A program made the translations under genes and the position numbers. 64,000 nucleotides of DNA from Hawksworthiomyces lignivorus (lineage: Eukaryota; Ascomycota; Sordariomycetes; Ophiostomatales; Ophiostomataceae), in contig NTMA01000109.1 of the NCBI GenBank assembly GCA_002917075.1, positions 62,001 to 126,000 on the forward strand, given 5' to 3'. This document shows positions 24,371 through 34,686 of this stretch, piece after piece; positions within the stretch are counted from its first letter, which is position 1, and every line of letters starts with the position of its first letter. Under the pieces are notes generated by a model. That model was not told where the DNA came from. It searched no databases and saw nothing but the letters and a program-made list of their open reading frames with translations.

Positions 24371-25601
24371 TGACGCGGGGCGGTTGAAGAAAGTCGAACA
24401 GCAAAGAGGGACTCATGGCACACACTCCATGCTTTTGTGGCAGCGATGCAGAAATATCCTCTGCTGTTGACAAAGGCTAGTCAACAATGATGAGTCAAAT
24501 TTGGAAGAAGAGAAACTAGGCTGATGTTGTACTGTACTCTTTTCTTATCTCTTTAGTACACAAGTATGTGCAGTAGTTTTAATGAGAAATCTCAATTTTT
24601 CCCTCTTCTAAGCCTATACGGGGATTTCGCCAAAACGCCCCCGACGACGAAAATGTGCGATACTCTAAAAAGTGGAGCTTCTGGTCGGATATTCGGGGAT
24701 TCGAGACGGGTAGGCGTAATGCCCGAGCAGAGAAGAGGGGCCGAAGGGCCACCTAAATGTGTCTGCCTAGAAGGGATTCCACCAATCGTGGCTCGTTCCC
24801 GTCTTATAAGCCTCGGGGTTAACCATCCGAGCCGCGCGTTGTGTGTTCTGGCTCTTTTCTATTTGCACTTCCAGCCGGACTCCCAGACTTATCGCCCTTA
24901 CTCTTTGTCTTTCCATTGGTGATGCGCTATCTGCTGTCATTTGCTGCCATTTGGGGCGGCGGAGGCAAACTTTCCTCCTCGTAGGCCTCCCCGCATTTTC
25001 TTACGTATGTCCGACGACTTGCCTTGAGGCGATTTACTTGCTGTTCAGACAAACAACGACCAATTTGCATGTGCGTTTGCGTGTTGATCGTTTGGGGATC
25101 AAGCTGGTAAATCATTTGATATGCTCCGAACCTCCGAGTTGGTGTTGTCATCCCGCCTCTTCCCCCCTTTTTTTTTACTGTTTTGTCTTTTTTCTGGCTG
25201 CCTGGCCGTAGCTGTCGTACGTCCGTTCTACGTGAAGGGACGGGGGGCGATAAGGCACCTGTAGAGTCAATTGCCTACGCAGCGGCCTTGTTCACACAAA
25301 CGCAAGTACATTCTGCTTATTCGTACCATGCTCGTATACCTATGACGGCCCATAGCTATTCTCATTATTCCCTTTTCTTCTTTGCCCCGTCTCTGGCTAT
25401 TTAACCAGCCCTGCTCCCTACCTTTTCTATTGCATTTCGGGTCCCTTTTTTTTTTTCCTCATCACCTCTACAATCCTTACTACCTCATATCAACTTTTAA
25501 CCATCTTACATTCATCATCTTTTAAATTTTTATTTATTTATTATTACTATCTATCTGTCTATTTACTGCAAATAATCGAACCAAAAAAAATCACAAACAA
25601 T
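24371..25601. other. Promoter region of the Hsp20-type gene
   Basis: About 1.2 kb without a gene. It contains a stress-response-like AGGGG core at 24736-24740 and a TATTTAA box (separate entry), and ends in a T-rich, then A-rich leader. I looked for a canonical heat-shock element (alternating TTC/GAA) and found no perfect three-unit copy. Confidence 0.45.
25398..25404 (+). promoter_or_regulatory. Candidate TATA box (TATTTAA) of the Hsp20-type gene
   Basis: TATTTAA about 200 bases before the ATG at 25602, followed by a pyrimidine-rich stretch and a purine-rich leader. The position is plausible for a stress-inducible fungal promoter; no experimental support. Confidence 0.4.
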
Positions 25602-26518
25602 ATGTCTTGGAACAACAATGGGTTCCCGCCCTTCGCTTGGGCTGGATTTGACAACAACACCAACATGCCAGGCGCAGGCGTTGATCACTCAGGCCCTCCT
25701 GGAGAGCATGGAGTGAACCCGTCTCCATTTGCTGGCTTTCCCTTTCCCTTCCGACCGGGCCCGCCTCCTTACAACCGCCACCCCCCTCACCACCCGCGTG
25801 GCCCCCCCGGTCCGCCGCCGCCTCCCTTTGGCGAGACGCCTGATCTAGACGCCTCGACCACGGAGGGCGAAGAGAAGCCAGCCGAGAAATCTGATGCAGC
25901 TGATGGCACCAATGAAAAGAAGGACGGCAACGACACCAGCGACAACGCCGCCGACTGGCGCAGCGGCCCCTGGGGCGCGCGCGGCGACGGCTCTGACATG
26001 TTTGGCGGCATGCCCTGGGGGGGCCCCTGGGCTCATGCGGGTCCCTGGGCCCATGCAGGCCCCTGGGGCCACCACGGCCACGCTCACGGCTGGCCCGGCC
26101 ACGGCTGGCACGGCCACGGCTTCGGCCACGGCCCCGGCCACAGTCACCACCGCCACCACCATCACCACCATGGGGACGAGGGCGAGAGTGGCGCCGCCGA
26201 AGGCGAGGAGCGCGGCTTCGAAGGCGGTCCTTGGCACGGACGACATGGTTTCGGCCGCCACGGTCACCGCCACGGCTTCGGCCGCCGCGGTGGCCCGTGG
26301 GAAGAGTCGGACGCGGCGACGGTGACCGCCGGCGCCGAAGCCGGCGCCACTACGGCTGACGCCAAGCTGGGCGACGACGAGGCCTACTTGACGACGTCGT
26401 CGTCTTCGTCGTCTTCGAGCAGCGATCCCGAGGAGGAGGACATTGCCATGCTGGAGCGCGACGGCTCGCCCCAGACGATCCGCGGCGACGCTGCTGCCGG
26501 TGCTGTCGGTGCTGCCAG

Positions 26519-26556
<38 letters not shown>

Positions 26557-27680
26557 CCACCCCCGCCGCTGCCGCAGGCCCTTCTGATGGCGCCGCCGCT
26601 GCCGGCCGCTGCCGCGGCGGCCGCTTTGGCCGGCGCCACCACGGCCCCGGCTTCGACTGCGAGACCTGCGCGGCCGTCTGGGAGGCCCGCCGCGACGCGA
26701 GACGCGCGGCTCGCGCTGCCCGCGCTGCTGCTGGTGAAGAGACCGGCAGCGAGCGCCCGCGCTGCGGCCGCCACGGCCGCGGCGCTGGTCACCACGGCCA
26801 CTTCCGCTACCACGGGCCGTGGACCCGCGGTGACTTTATTGACGCTGGCTTCGGCCCCGGCGGCCCCTACTTCCACCACCACCGCTTTGGCCCCCATGGC
26901 CCCAATGGCCCCCATGGCGGCCCCGGAGGCCCTGGCGGCATGTTCGGCCCTCCCGGCGGCCCCCACGACCCCCGCATGCGCGGCGGCTTCCCCGGCCGCG
27001 GCGGCATGGGCGGCTTCTTTGGCCCCGGTCGCGGCGGCTTCGGCGGCGGACGTCGCGGCCGCAGCGGGCTCTGGCCGGGCTTCGCACCTATGATGCAGGC
27101 GTTTGCTAGCCACCCGCTGGCGCAGAACCTGCGCGACATGGGCCGCGCCTACTTTGGAGCGGCCGGCGGCAGCGGCGACGAGGCTGCTGCTGCTGACGCC
27201 AACGCCAACGTCAACGCTAGCGCCGACACCGACGACTACTTTGTGCCGCCCGTCGACCTCTTCCGCGGCGACGGCCACAGCGGCTGGATCCTGCACGTCG
27301 CCCTGCCCGGCGCCGCCAAGGAGGACATTGGCGTCCAGTGGGACGCCGACCGCCGCGTCCTGTCCATCGCCGGCGTCGTCCACCGCCCCGGCGACGAGGA
27401 GTTCCTCGCCGGCCTCGTCAACGCCGAGCGCCGCGTCGGCTTCTTCCAGCGCGAGGTGCGCCTGCCGCCCCTCGAAGACGAGCAGCAGCAGACCACTCCC
27501 CCGCCGCCGCCGGCGGCCGACGGCGACGACGATGAGAAGACAGCTGCCGCGGCCCACGAGCCCCGCGAAGAAGTCGACGCCGACAACATCACGGCGCGCA
27601 TGGACAACGGCGTGCTGATCGTGACGGTGCCGATCGTGGAGAAGGAGTGGACCGAGGTGCGCAAGGTGGACATTGAGTAA
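25602..27680 (+). CDS. Hsp20/alpha-crystallin-domain protein with giant low-complexity N-terminus
   Basis: Single exon of 692 residues, whereas typical small heat-shock proteins have 150-250. The alpha-crystallin domain is at the C-terminus (about 544-692): PPVDLFRGDGHSGWILHVAL, then DIGVQWDADRRVLSIAGVV, and finally MDNGVLIVTVPIVEKE, the conserved last strands. A Gln/Pro/Asp/Glu/Ala-rich insert of about 45 residues splits the domain before the last strands. Residues 1-540 are extremely biased: Asn/Phe/Pro/Gly first, a GPW..HAGPW repeat, a His/Gly block with HHRHHHHHHGD (about 185-195), a Ser run, a poly-Ala run (about 300-325), then a Gly/Phe/Pro/His block. The gene is very GC-rich, so many shadow frames exist. 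Expected role: ATP-independent holdase chaperone in the cytosol. The His-rich block could bind metal (inference). Confidence 0.85.
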
Positions 27681-28577
27681 GGAGCGCGTACGAGGAGGAA
27701 GATGACGGGGGGGCACAGAGGTGCCGAACCAGAGGGATGTACCCAACTAAAATGTGCTTTGATAAGTTGAATACATATGCTCGGACATGTCTGAGAACAA
27801 GACGTCCGCATCGCCAACGCAGATGCACCTATGCTTTCCTTTAATTTATAACTATACAAAAAATAAAATAAAAATACTAGTTTCGATTATTTTCTTTTTC
27901 ATCACTATCACTCAGTTTGATCTAATTTATTTTAACGTGCTAATAGTGTAGACTGATTTTCGTCCCTGACTCGGACTAAGATCTGTATTGTAAAGCTAGA
28001 AATAAAATGTATTAAGACGCGATTAAGGATTAAACCAGGGTTAAGAAAAGAATTGAGAGACCATTTCCTGTTCCCCCGAGCTGTTATTACAGGCTTCTAT
28101 TCCGTCCCAGAAGTCGACCCTCGTAGCGGGTAAAGAGTAGAAAATAATATGCTATGGATACTTCAAAAAAATAAGAGCCATCTTCGTCAAAAGAAGGGTT
28201 GCTCTTTGCTAATAATATATTTCTGGTCTGAGAGCCTGCCAACGATCTGATGTTGTTCCACGTTCCTCGCCTGCTCATGATCTGTTGAGTTATAGATAAG
28301 GAGACACAGAAACTACACATTCCGAACACATACAGCACCTGACCAGACAAGAACCAATTCGTGAATCAAATGACAGGTAGCTTCAGTGAGATGTGGCGAG
28401 AAAGAGGGAATAAAGAGATGGAAGAGGAAAGGGGGTTTTGGGAGGCGGTCTTGAGAAATTTCTGAGAATATATAGAAAAAACCGTCGTTTGTCAGTAGCT
28501 CTTGAGACACTATGATGTCTTATTCCTCTGTAATTCAATACTTTATATTTGTTTATTTATTAATAATATCCCAAAAA
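27681..28577. other. Convergent intergenic region, two 3' UTRs
   Basis: About 900 bases, AT-rich, between the Hsp20-type gene (+) and the F-box gene (-). It contains A-rich segments suited to polyadenylation. Its last part (28474-28543) belongs to the diverged repeat described separately. Confidence 0.5.
28474..28543 (+). repeat. Diverged direct repeat, copy 1 (downstream of the F-box gene)
   Basis: It shares the ordered blocks CTCTTGAGACA (28499-28509), ATTCCTC (28522-28528) and ATTCAATACTT (28533-28543), plus an upstream AGAAAAA..GTCAG stretch, with 30693-30758. Spacing between the last two blocks is identical (11 bases) and differs by four bases between the first two. The two copies flank the F-box gene. 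Confidence 0.6.
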
Positions 28578-30272
28578 TTAGACCAAGTCCTCTAGACAAT
28601 CAAGGCTATATGAAAAAACGGGAGCCTGATCACCATAGGGGTAGCCTGGCCGATGCCCCATCATGCCTCGGGCCCCATCTACTTTGTGCGACTCCCCTAC
28701 AGAGAAGGAAATACCGACCGCCTTCAGGAGCATGACCAGATCGTCTACTTCCTCGGATGGCGGCAGCACGAGACAATCGGCGCGCACAATGCGCAGCAGG
28801 GGCACCTGTGATGGGGCGCCGATGGCGAGGGCCTCCATGTCGTGATACAAGTTGATCCAGTTGATCACAAAACCGATGTGCAGGATCCGCAAGCTGGCCG
28901 GCAGCGCCGCGAGGAGCCTCCCCGGCACAGAGCTAGCAGCGCAGTCCCGGGCATGCTTGGTGCGGCCCTGACGTGCGCCGGGGCTGGTCTCGGCGCTGTC
29001 CTCGCCTTGGAAGAGGACGTGCTCAACCTCGAGAATGGCCAGCCGCGCGAACCCGCGAAAGGACACATAGGGGTCGTGGAAGTAGGTCCGGACTGGGCCG
29101 GACCACGCCAGCGTGGTCTCGCCATCTGCGATGCTCTGCGCCCACTCGCCCGTGTAGTACTCGCTGTCTACAAACGAATAGCACAGGCGGCGCAGAGACG
29201 GATAGAGCGCCGCCATGTGGTCCTCTGTGAGCAGGGTAAGATCTCGCCTAAGCGACCCATAGTAGTCGACGATGTCTGCATCAACCCAATACGACAGATC
29301 CTCTAGCACGGGGCAGCATGCGAAAACCTTGCAGAGACGCTCCGGCCCGACGCCGCTGACTTGCATGGCTCGCAGTCGTGTCAAGGGCGCTGTTCTCCAC
29401 GGCTCGTTGACAAGCCAGAAATCGTAGTGAAAGTTATGACCTGCGTCGGCAGCCAGAAGCACTTCTAGGTTTGGCGCACGCCCGACCAGCTGCATCAGCA
29501 TGAACATGTGGTACATTCCCTGCGACTTGGGCTTAGTGGGCGTTGCTACAAAAGCCGCATACCGCAGACGACGGAGCTCGGGCCCGGAGCCCGGCCACTC
29601 TTCATATTGAGGAGGCTGGCTGCCATAGTTGCGCAAGACTGTGCCCTTTTCAAACTCCTTTGCGGTACCTACGCCCCCGATTAGGAGCTGTTCTATATTG
29701 GGGGATAGCGCGACGACGACATCGTGAAGATGAAAGTCATGTCCATATCGGCGCAAGTCGTCGCCGTATAGATTTCGGTCGCTGCTTTGAAAGAGCTGTT
29801 GTGTGACAGTCGTCCGAATCCGTGATAAGAGGTCGGGGTCCGTTGTCGCGGCGGCTCTCACTGGCTTGGAATGATAAAGCGCCAGTGCCCGGACATGTGC
29901 GGCGAGGTCCGGCCGGTCCAACAGGGTCCGTATAAAGGGCAGCAGCATATCGTCAGCGGCGCTTCCTCGCAGGTAGCTGACGTCGTCCCAGAGATTCGAC
30001 TCCAGCATGCGCGGCTGGTTGCCGGTGTGGAAGAAGTGAAACAGGAGCTGCTGGGCGACCGGCAGCAGGGCCTTGCAGGTCCTGCTGAGGCTCGCGAGCA
30101 CGACGCGGCCCTGCCGGCCCACCTCAAACTGGTCATGCCCGAGGCTGACGACGGCTTCTTCTCCGTGATTGTGCACGCCCTTGTATTGGCAGTGTAGGCA
30201 GAACTCGCTGAAGATCTGAATCAGAACTTCCGTGGGCAGGCCCGGGAGGCCGAGAGACCGAGATGAGACCAT
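28578..30272 (-). CDS. F-box domain protein
   Basis: Protein of 564 residues on the minus strand. The first in-frame ATG giving a sensible N-terminus is at 30272 (MVSSRSLGLPGLPTEVLIQI), which places the F-box (LPGLPTEVLIQIFSEFC) at residues 7-25. The frame is open further upstream, but that stretch is T-rich and reads like leader. The body (about 60-560) is a leucine-containing fold without recognisable repeats, as is common in fungal F-box proteins. Likely role: substrate adaptor of an SCF ubiquitin ligase through Skp1; substrate unknown. It is convergent with the Hsp20-type gene and divergent from the HET locus. It differs in sequence from the broken F-box gene at 22.7 kb. Confidence 0.75.
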   Translation of the reverse strand: MVSSRSLGLPGLPTEVLIQIFSEFCLHCQYKGVHNHGEEAVVSLGHDQFEVGRQGRVVLASLSRTCKALLPVAQQLLFHFFHTGNQPRMLESNLWDDVSYLRGSAADDMLLPFIRTLLDRPDLAAHVRALALYHSKPVRAAATTDPDLLSRIRTTVTQQLFQSSDRNLYGDDLRRYGHDFHLHDVVVALSPNIEQLLIGGVGTAKEFEKGTVLRNYGSQPPQYEEWPGSGPELRRLRYAAFVATPTKPKSQGMYHMFMLMQLVGRAPNLEVLLAADAGHNFHYDFWLVNEPWRTAPLTRLRAMQVSGVGPERLCKVFACCPVLEDLSYWVDADIVDYYGSLRRDLTLLTEDHMAALYPSLRRLCYSFVDSEYYTGEWAQSIADGETTLAWSGPVRTYFHDPYVSFRGFARLAILEVEHVLFQGEDSAETSPGARQGRTKHARDCAASSVPGRLLAALPASLRILHIGFVINWINLYHDMEALAIGAPSQVPLLRIVRADCLVLPPSEEVDDLVMLLKAVGISFSVGESHKVDGARGMMGHRPGYPYGDQAPVFSYSLDCLEDLV

Positions 30273-31059
30273 ATGTTGGAACAGAAGCAGCCGGGCTGCT
30301 TGATGATAGAAGCAAACATCTGCGTCTCTTTGTAATGACAAGAAGAGAAAATGAAAAAAAAAAGGGCAGACGACAAGAGTCATAAAAGAAAAGTAAAATC
30401 CGGTTAATGTGCGGCGAGTCTCTACGTGCCAGCAGGCCATCAGCATAGAGGGTGGCATATTAACCAGAATGAAGCCGCCAAAACAAAATATTCTGATCAT
30501 GGTGCGCCTCTACGCAGGATCCTTCGTCTGTTGGATTACCGCCCCAACAACTCTCCATAAAATAATAAACAAAAAGATCTCCTTAACTTCGCCTTGTTGC
30601 CTCTGATAGTCTAGTATAAATATAATCTAGCCGCAAAGACATGCTGAAAATGAAGCCGACATATGTGAAAAGATATTTGATATCCCCCGTGCAGAAAAAT
30701 CATCGTCAGCTCTTGAGACAGTATAGCCTGCTTGCAATTCCTCCGCCATTCAATACTTAATCCGTCAGGTATTTTTAATGGCTGTATCAAGATCTAGAAA
30801 TTTGAGGACATAACTTGAAATATGACTGATCTCCCCCCTAAAAATACAGCTAATGCACGCCACACTCGCGATTTATTCTGTATGCTTCTCCGTATCTTTT
30901 TTCTGAAAATATCTCACCATTAGGCTGCAACCCTTTGGGTATCAGTTAAGATCCCATGTAGTGTCAGCTGTGATCACCACTGAATGAAATTTAACCTCAA
31001 GACGAAATTACGTATTGGGAGCATTCACCACATATAAAGCTACTTCTGTTCACAGTAAG
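30273..31059. other. Divergent intergenic region between the F-box and HET genes
   Basis: About 790 bases, AT-rich, holding the promoters of both divergent genes and the second copy of the diverged repeat. No RNA gene seen. Confidence 0.5.
30693..30758 (+). repeat. Diverged direct repeat, copy 2 (upstream of the F-box gene)
   Basis: Partner of 28474-28543: CTCTTGAGACA at 30710-30720, ATTCCTC at 30737-30743 and ATTCAATACTT at 30748-30758. It sits about 430 bases upstream of the F-box start codon, in the same orientation as copy 1. Confidence 0.6.
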
Positions 31060-32990
31060 ATGTCCCATGTCATGTCTCAGCTACAATACTCTTCTCTGTC
31101 GGAGGGCAGCATTCGCTTGCTTCGTATCCTGCCACATCGAGACGAGGGGGCCCTTATGCAATGCGAGCTCTTTGACTATCCCTTCCTAGACTTGGGCGGA
31201 GACGTCCACCTGTACGAAGCTTTATCTTACGTATGGGGTGATTCGCACAAGCCCAAATCCATATCTGTCAGCGGGTGCCTTTTGGCTGTTACAGCCAATC
31301 TGTACGAGGCATTATTACGTCTCCGGCACTGCTTCGTGGATCGGCTCATTTGGGTGGATGCGATTTGCATTGACCAAGACAACCAAGAAGAAAAAGCGCA
31401 GCAGATTCATCTCATGGCAGATATTTACAGCGGGGCCACCCGTGTAATCGTCTGGCTTGGAGAGGGGGCGTCCGGCAGCGACGAGGCGCTTGAAGAAATA
31501 CGCCGTGTCGCCGAGCAGGGACCTGCTGCGCCCTTGGCCAACAAGGCGACAGAGCAGTCCGTTCTCGCGCTGCTTCAGCGGGAATGGTTCACGCGCATCT
31601 GGGTAGGAACAAAACACTCGGCCGAATATGGTGCATGTCGCTGATGCTGTCACTGCAGGTCCTCCAAGAGGTTGCCGCAGCCCGGCAAGTATTAATCAGA
31701 TGCGGCTCTGCAGAAATGGACGGATATACCTTCTGCCTGGGTCTGAATCTGCTGAACCTCTCGTATGAGGGCCACCCTGACTTGCAGAGCATTATTCCCT
31801 CAGTAACCTACCTGATCAGAGGAGCGATCTTCCGGCCTCGGAAAGCAGCGATATCACTAGACAGGGTCCCCTTGAACATACGCCCCCTCTGCGAGCTAGT
31901 AGAGATGTATCACACCCGAAAGGCTACTCTTCTCAAGGACAAGGTCTTTGCATTGCTGGGTATGAGCTCCGACGATCCGATTGCAGCCGGCCTCTCACCC
32001 GACTACAGCATTCCGTGGGAAGAGCTCCTAGAACGACTTGTCCGATTTTCACTCGGCGGGCAGCTCTCCGTCAAGACTTGGGATAAGACAGAGGTTGCCG
32101 TCGTTACGAGCAAGGGCTCTATTCTCGGCAAGGTGTCGTCGGAAGGAAATGCCGACTTGGACGACGAGCAGCGGGTAGCCATCACCTTCAAGGACGCTTC
32201 TGGTCACCTGAGATCCAAAGGAGAATGGGCTCTCCATGTGTCAGCTAAATCGGTTCAGGCGGGTGATCTCGTCTGTGTCCTGCAGGGGGCTTCAAAGCCC
32301 ACGATAATCAGACCATGCAAAGATCACTTTTCCATTGTTTTTATTGCGGTCGCTCCTCCAGATCCCCCAAAAGACGCAGGTATGGAGAGCGCGGCTGCCG
32401 TTCCGCCACTGCAGCCCGTATCCTTTCCGCACGATTTTCTGCTAGTCTGGGATTGGGAGAGCATCCTTGAAACGCCGCAAGATCAAGAGTACGAGACGCG
32501 AATGAAAAGACGGGTATCTGAACACCTAGCTACCGACGCTGGAGATCATCTGGACAAAGCAACCAGATTGTGGAACGTGGCATTGATCTTGGAAGACGCG
32601 GAAGAGTATGAAAAGGCAGAGGAGAGGCTTCGGGGAGCCAAAGAAAATTATGAGAGAGAGCTTGGTGAGGAACACCTTTACACATTAAGATGCAGTGAGA
32701 AGCTCGCGCTGGTGTATAAAGAAATGAGGCGATGGGAAGAGGCAAAGGAGTTGCTGGACCAAGTGATAAGAACGAGAAAACTAGTGCAGGGAGCAGACCA
32801 TGAAGACACGGCAAGGAGCATGGCCAACCTAGCGTCGCTGTACAGAAATGAGGGTGACCTGGAGCTGGTTCGCAGCGAAAATCTAACTCTTCCAGAAATT
32901 CTCAAAATTCTTCAACAGTCAAGTGGTCAGTCAAAAAGCCTAGACCTGCGGATTATTGAATTGCCACTCTTCTCAACGCTAACTAGCTGA
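31060..32990 (+). CDS. HET-domain protein with tetratricopeptide repeats
   Basis: Exon 1 is 31060-31602 and exon 2 starts at 31659; the 56-base intron is GTAGGA..TGCAG, phase 0, joining WFTRIW to VLQEVAAA. The start could also be the ATG at 31072. Residues 45-190 form a heterokaryon-incompatibility (HET) domain with the family blocks YEALSYVWGD, LRHCFVDRLIWVDAICIDQD and IYSGATRVIVWLGE. After a linker, residues about 470-590 carry TPR-like helices (ATRLWNVALILEDAEEYEKA, LRCSEKLALVYKEMRRWEEA, ARSMANLASLYRNEGDLE). HET proteins trigger cell death or immune-like reactions on non-self contact. The frame ends at a TAG at 32990, but a donor (GTCAGT, 32926) and acceptor (GTGCAG, 33002) suggest the gene continues into the next feature. 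Confidence 0.8.
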
Positions 32991-33018
32991 TGCTTTGTGC
33001 AGTGGAAGGTAAAGGGAT

Positions 33019-33892
33019 ATGCAGCGTCGGTTGTCGTTGGAAGCATTACTGATTGAAAGAGCAGTGAACGAACTATGCATTGATCTATCGAGATTTGATT
33101 CCGCAAGATATAAATTTGCCGAATTTATAAAGTCTCTGATAGCCTCTGAAGCCCTGGATTTCTCGTACGAGACCATCCTCAGGTACGCTAGCTTCCCTCC
33201 CCTTCAGACACCCGCTTCTCACGGGCAAACACCTGAGGGGGACAGCATGCTAGCCGACCACCGAGAGGTTCAGGACATATTTAATTGGCTAAAGGCCCGA
33301 AAAGTGAAAGAGATATTGCAGCTTTCGGTGCCAGACCGCCTGCACAATCCCCACTCGGACGACGTAGTGGCCGAGTGCGTGAATAGATATAGCATTAGGA
33401 TTCTGAAGTGGAAGAAGCTGGATCTCTATCTTTGCAATATCACAAACAACCACCTGGAAGAGCTTTATCTCTATAGCAGCGGGAACCGGTCCGTCCACGA
33501 TCAGTGGTACCGGGAACTGGAGAGCTTTCCAAATGTAAGAGAATTCTCCCCTGCTTCGTCCCAATTTTTTTTCAGACAGGACTCAGCTAAGAGAAGAATC
33601 TAGCTAAGAAAACTCCGCGTCTTCGTTGTCGAAGTAAGTATAACTCGTGAGATTATTTTCTGCTGGGAACGAACAAGGCGAAGGACAGCCAGCTTGCTAA
33701 CCAGTTCAGGATGTTGTTGGCAAGGTCCGGGCACAAGTGGTACTACGTGAACTCCAGAAAGGCCTCGAAAATATAAGAGGGAGCCTTGAGAGCAGGCGAG
33801 AGAGAGAGATTATGAGACTGCATGGCCAGAAGGACGCAGATCCTCCGCTTCTGGTAACGACTTGCGTCTGGGAGAGTCCGTTGGATATTTAG
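33019..33892 (+). CDS. Probable C-terminal part of the HET-TPR gene (module also found beside fungal subtilisin-like domains)
   Basis: Three exons can be joined: 33019-33534, 33604-33633 and 33710-33892. The introns are GTAAGA..ATCTAG (33535-33603) and GTAAGT..TTCAG (33634-33709), both phase 0; the joined product has about 242 residues. It reads LSLEALLIERAVNELCIDL, SEALDFSYETILRYA, VQDIFNWLKARKVKEILQL, LYLYSSGNRSVHDQWY, LRKLRVFVVEDVVGKV. From memory, similar stretches precede subtilisin-like peptidase domains in large fungal NLR-like or S8-containing proteins. No catalytic triad is present here. It probably belongs to the HET-TPR gene: the acceptor at 33002 leads into VEGKG and then this frame if one base is added at the GGG of 33014-33016. 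So it is either a frameshifted tail or a separate small gene. Confidence 0.5.
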
Positions 33893-34686
33893 AACGAGAT
33901 TGCTGCTCTCCCTCTGCCTTTTTACCATCTGAAACTGAAACAACGTCTAGCAAAGATGCAAATTTCACAAAGCGGTCCACAGGAATAAAGCACATAGTCT
34001 TGTTCGTTGCAAACGGGAATTGATTGCTCGCATATGGCTTTGTTTGTGATGTATCTTATCTAAGATACATATGTACTATGAAATGCGCTGCAAACTTTAA
34101 TTGGCTAGCAAACTCAGGTACCTAACAGAGTACGGAGTACTCATATATCCTGTTCTCGCTGACTCATCCTACTTGCTACATTCGCCCCACGGCTGCCTCT
34201 TCGTTCGCTCTTGCCTGGTCCGAGCTCCCTCCCTCGCTCGTTCTTTCCGTTGTTGCCACTGACAACATCGCCCCACTTTCCCAGGTAGAAAAGCAAGAAA
34301 AGTGGGCACGGTCCGCTGTCTTTAGACCCGAAACCTCGTCATAAACAACAAAAATCCAAAACAACTCTGCAATCTGGAAATGTCACCACTTTGCTCTTCC
34401 AAGGGAGACATTGCTGCCCAGTAATTGCGGCGCGAAGCACGCAAAAGACGGAGAAGGAGAAAAGAAGAAGAAAAAAAGAAAGTTCCCCGGTAAAGAGGGT
34501 CGCTGAAGACACCCTGGTCTGTTTCTGCGCGTCCCCTTTACTTTCTGCTGCGTAACACGATTGTCTCCTTATTTTTGTTTTTCTCTTTTTCCTCTCTTTC
34601 TCTCTGTGTCTCTGTCCTTCTCTGCCTCCTCATCCCTCAATCACTCTTTTTTCCATTTTCAACGCCTGCCGGCGCCATTCTCCATC
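33893..34686. other. Promoter region of the src1-like gene
   Basis: About 790 bases without a gene. It carries an inverted repeat GAGTAC-GGA-GTACTC at 34128-34142 and, closer to the ATG, the pyrimidine-rich leader sequence seen before other genes here. Confidence 0.5.

Noticed and set aside
25845..27746. 633-aa minus-strand frame over the Hsp20-type gene
   Set aside because: Shadow of a very GC-rich gene; the alpha-crystallin signature is on the + strand only.
28842..29306. 154-aa + strand frame inside the F-box gene
   Set aside because: Antisense shadow of the 564-residue F-box protein, without its own signature.
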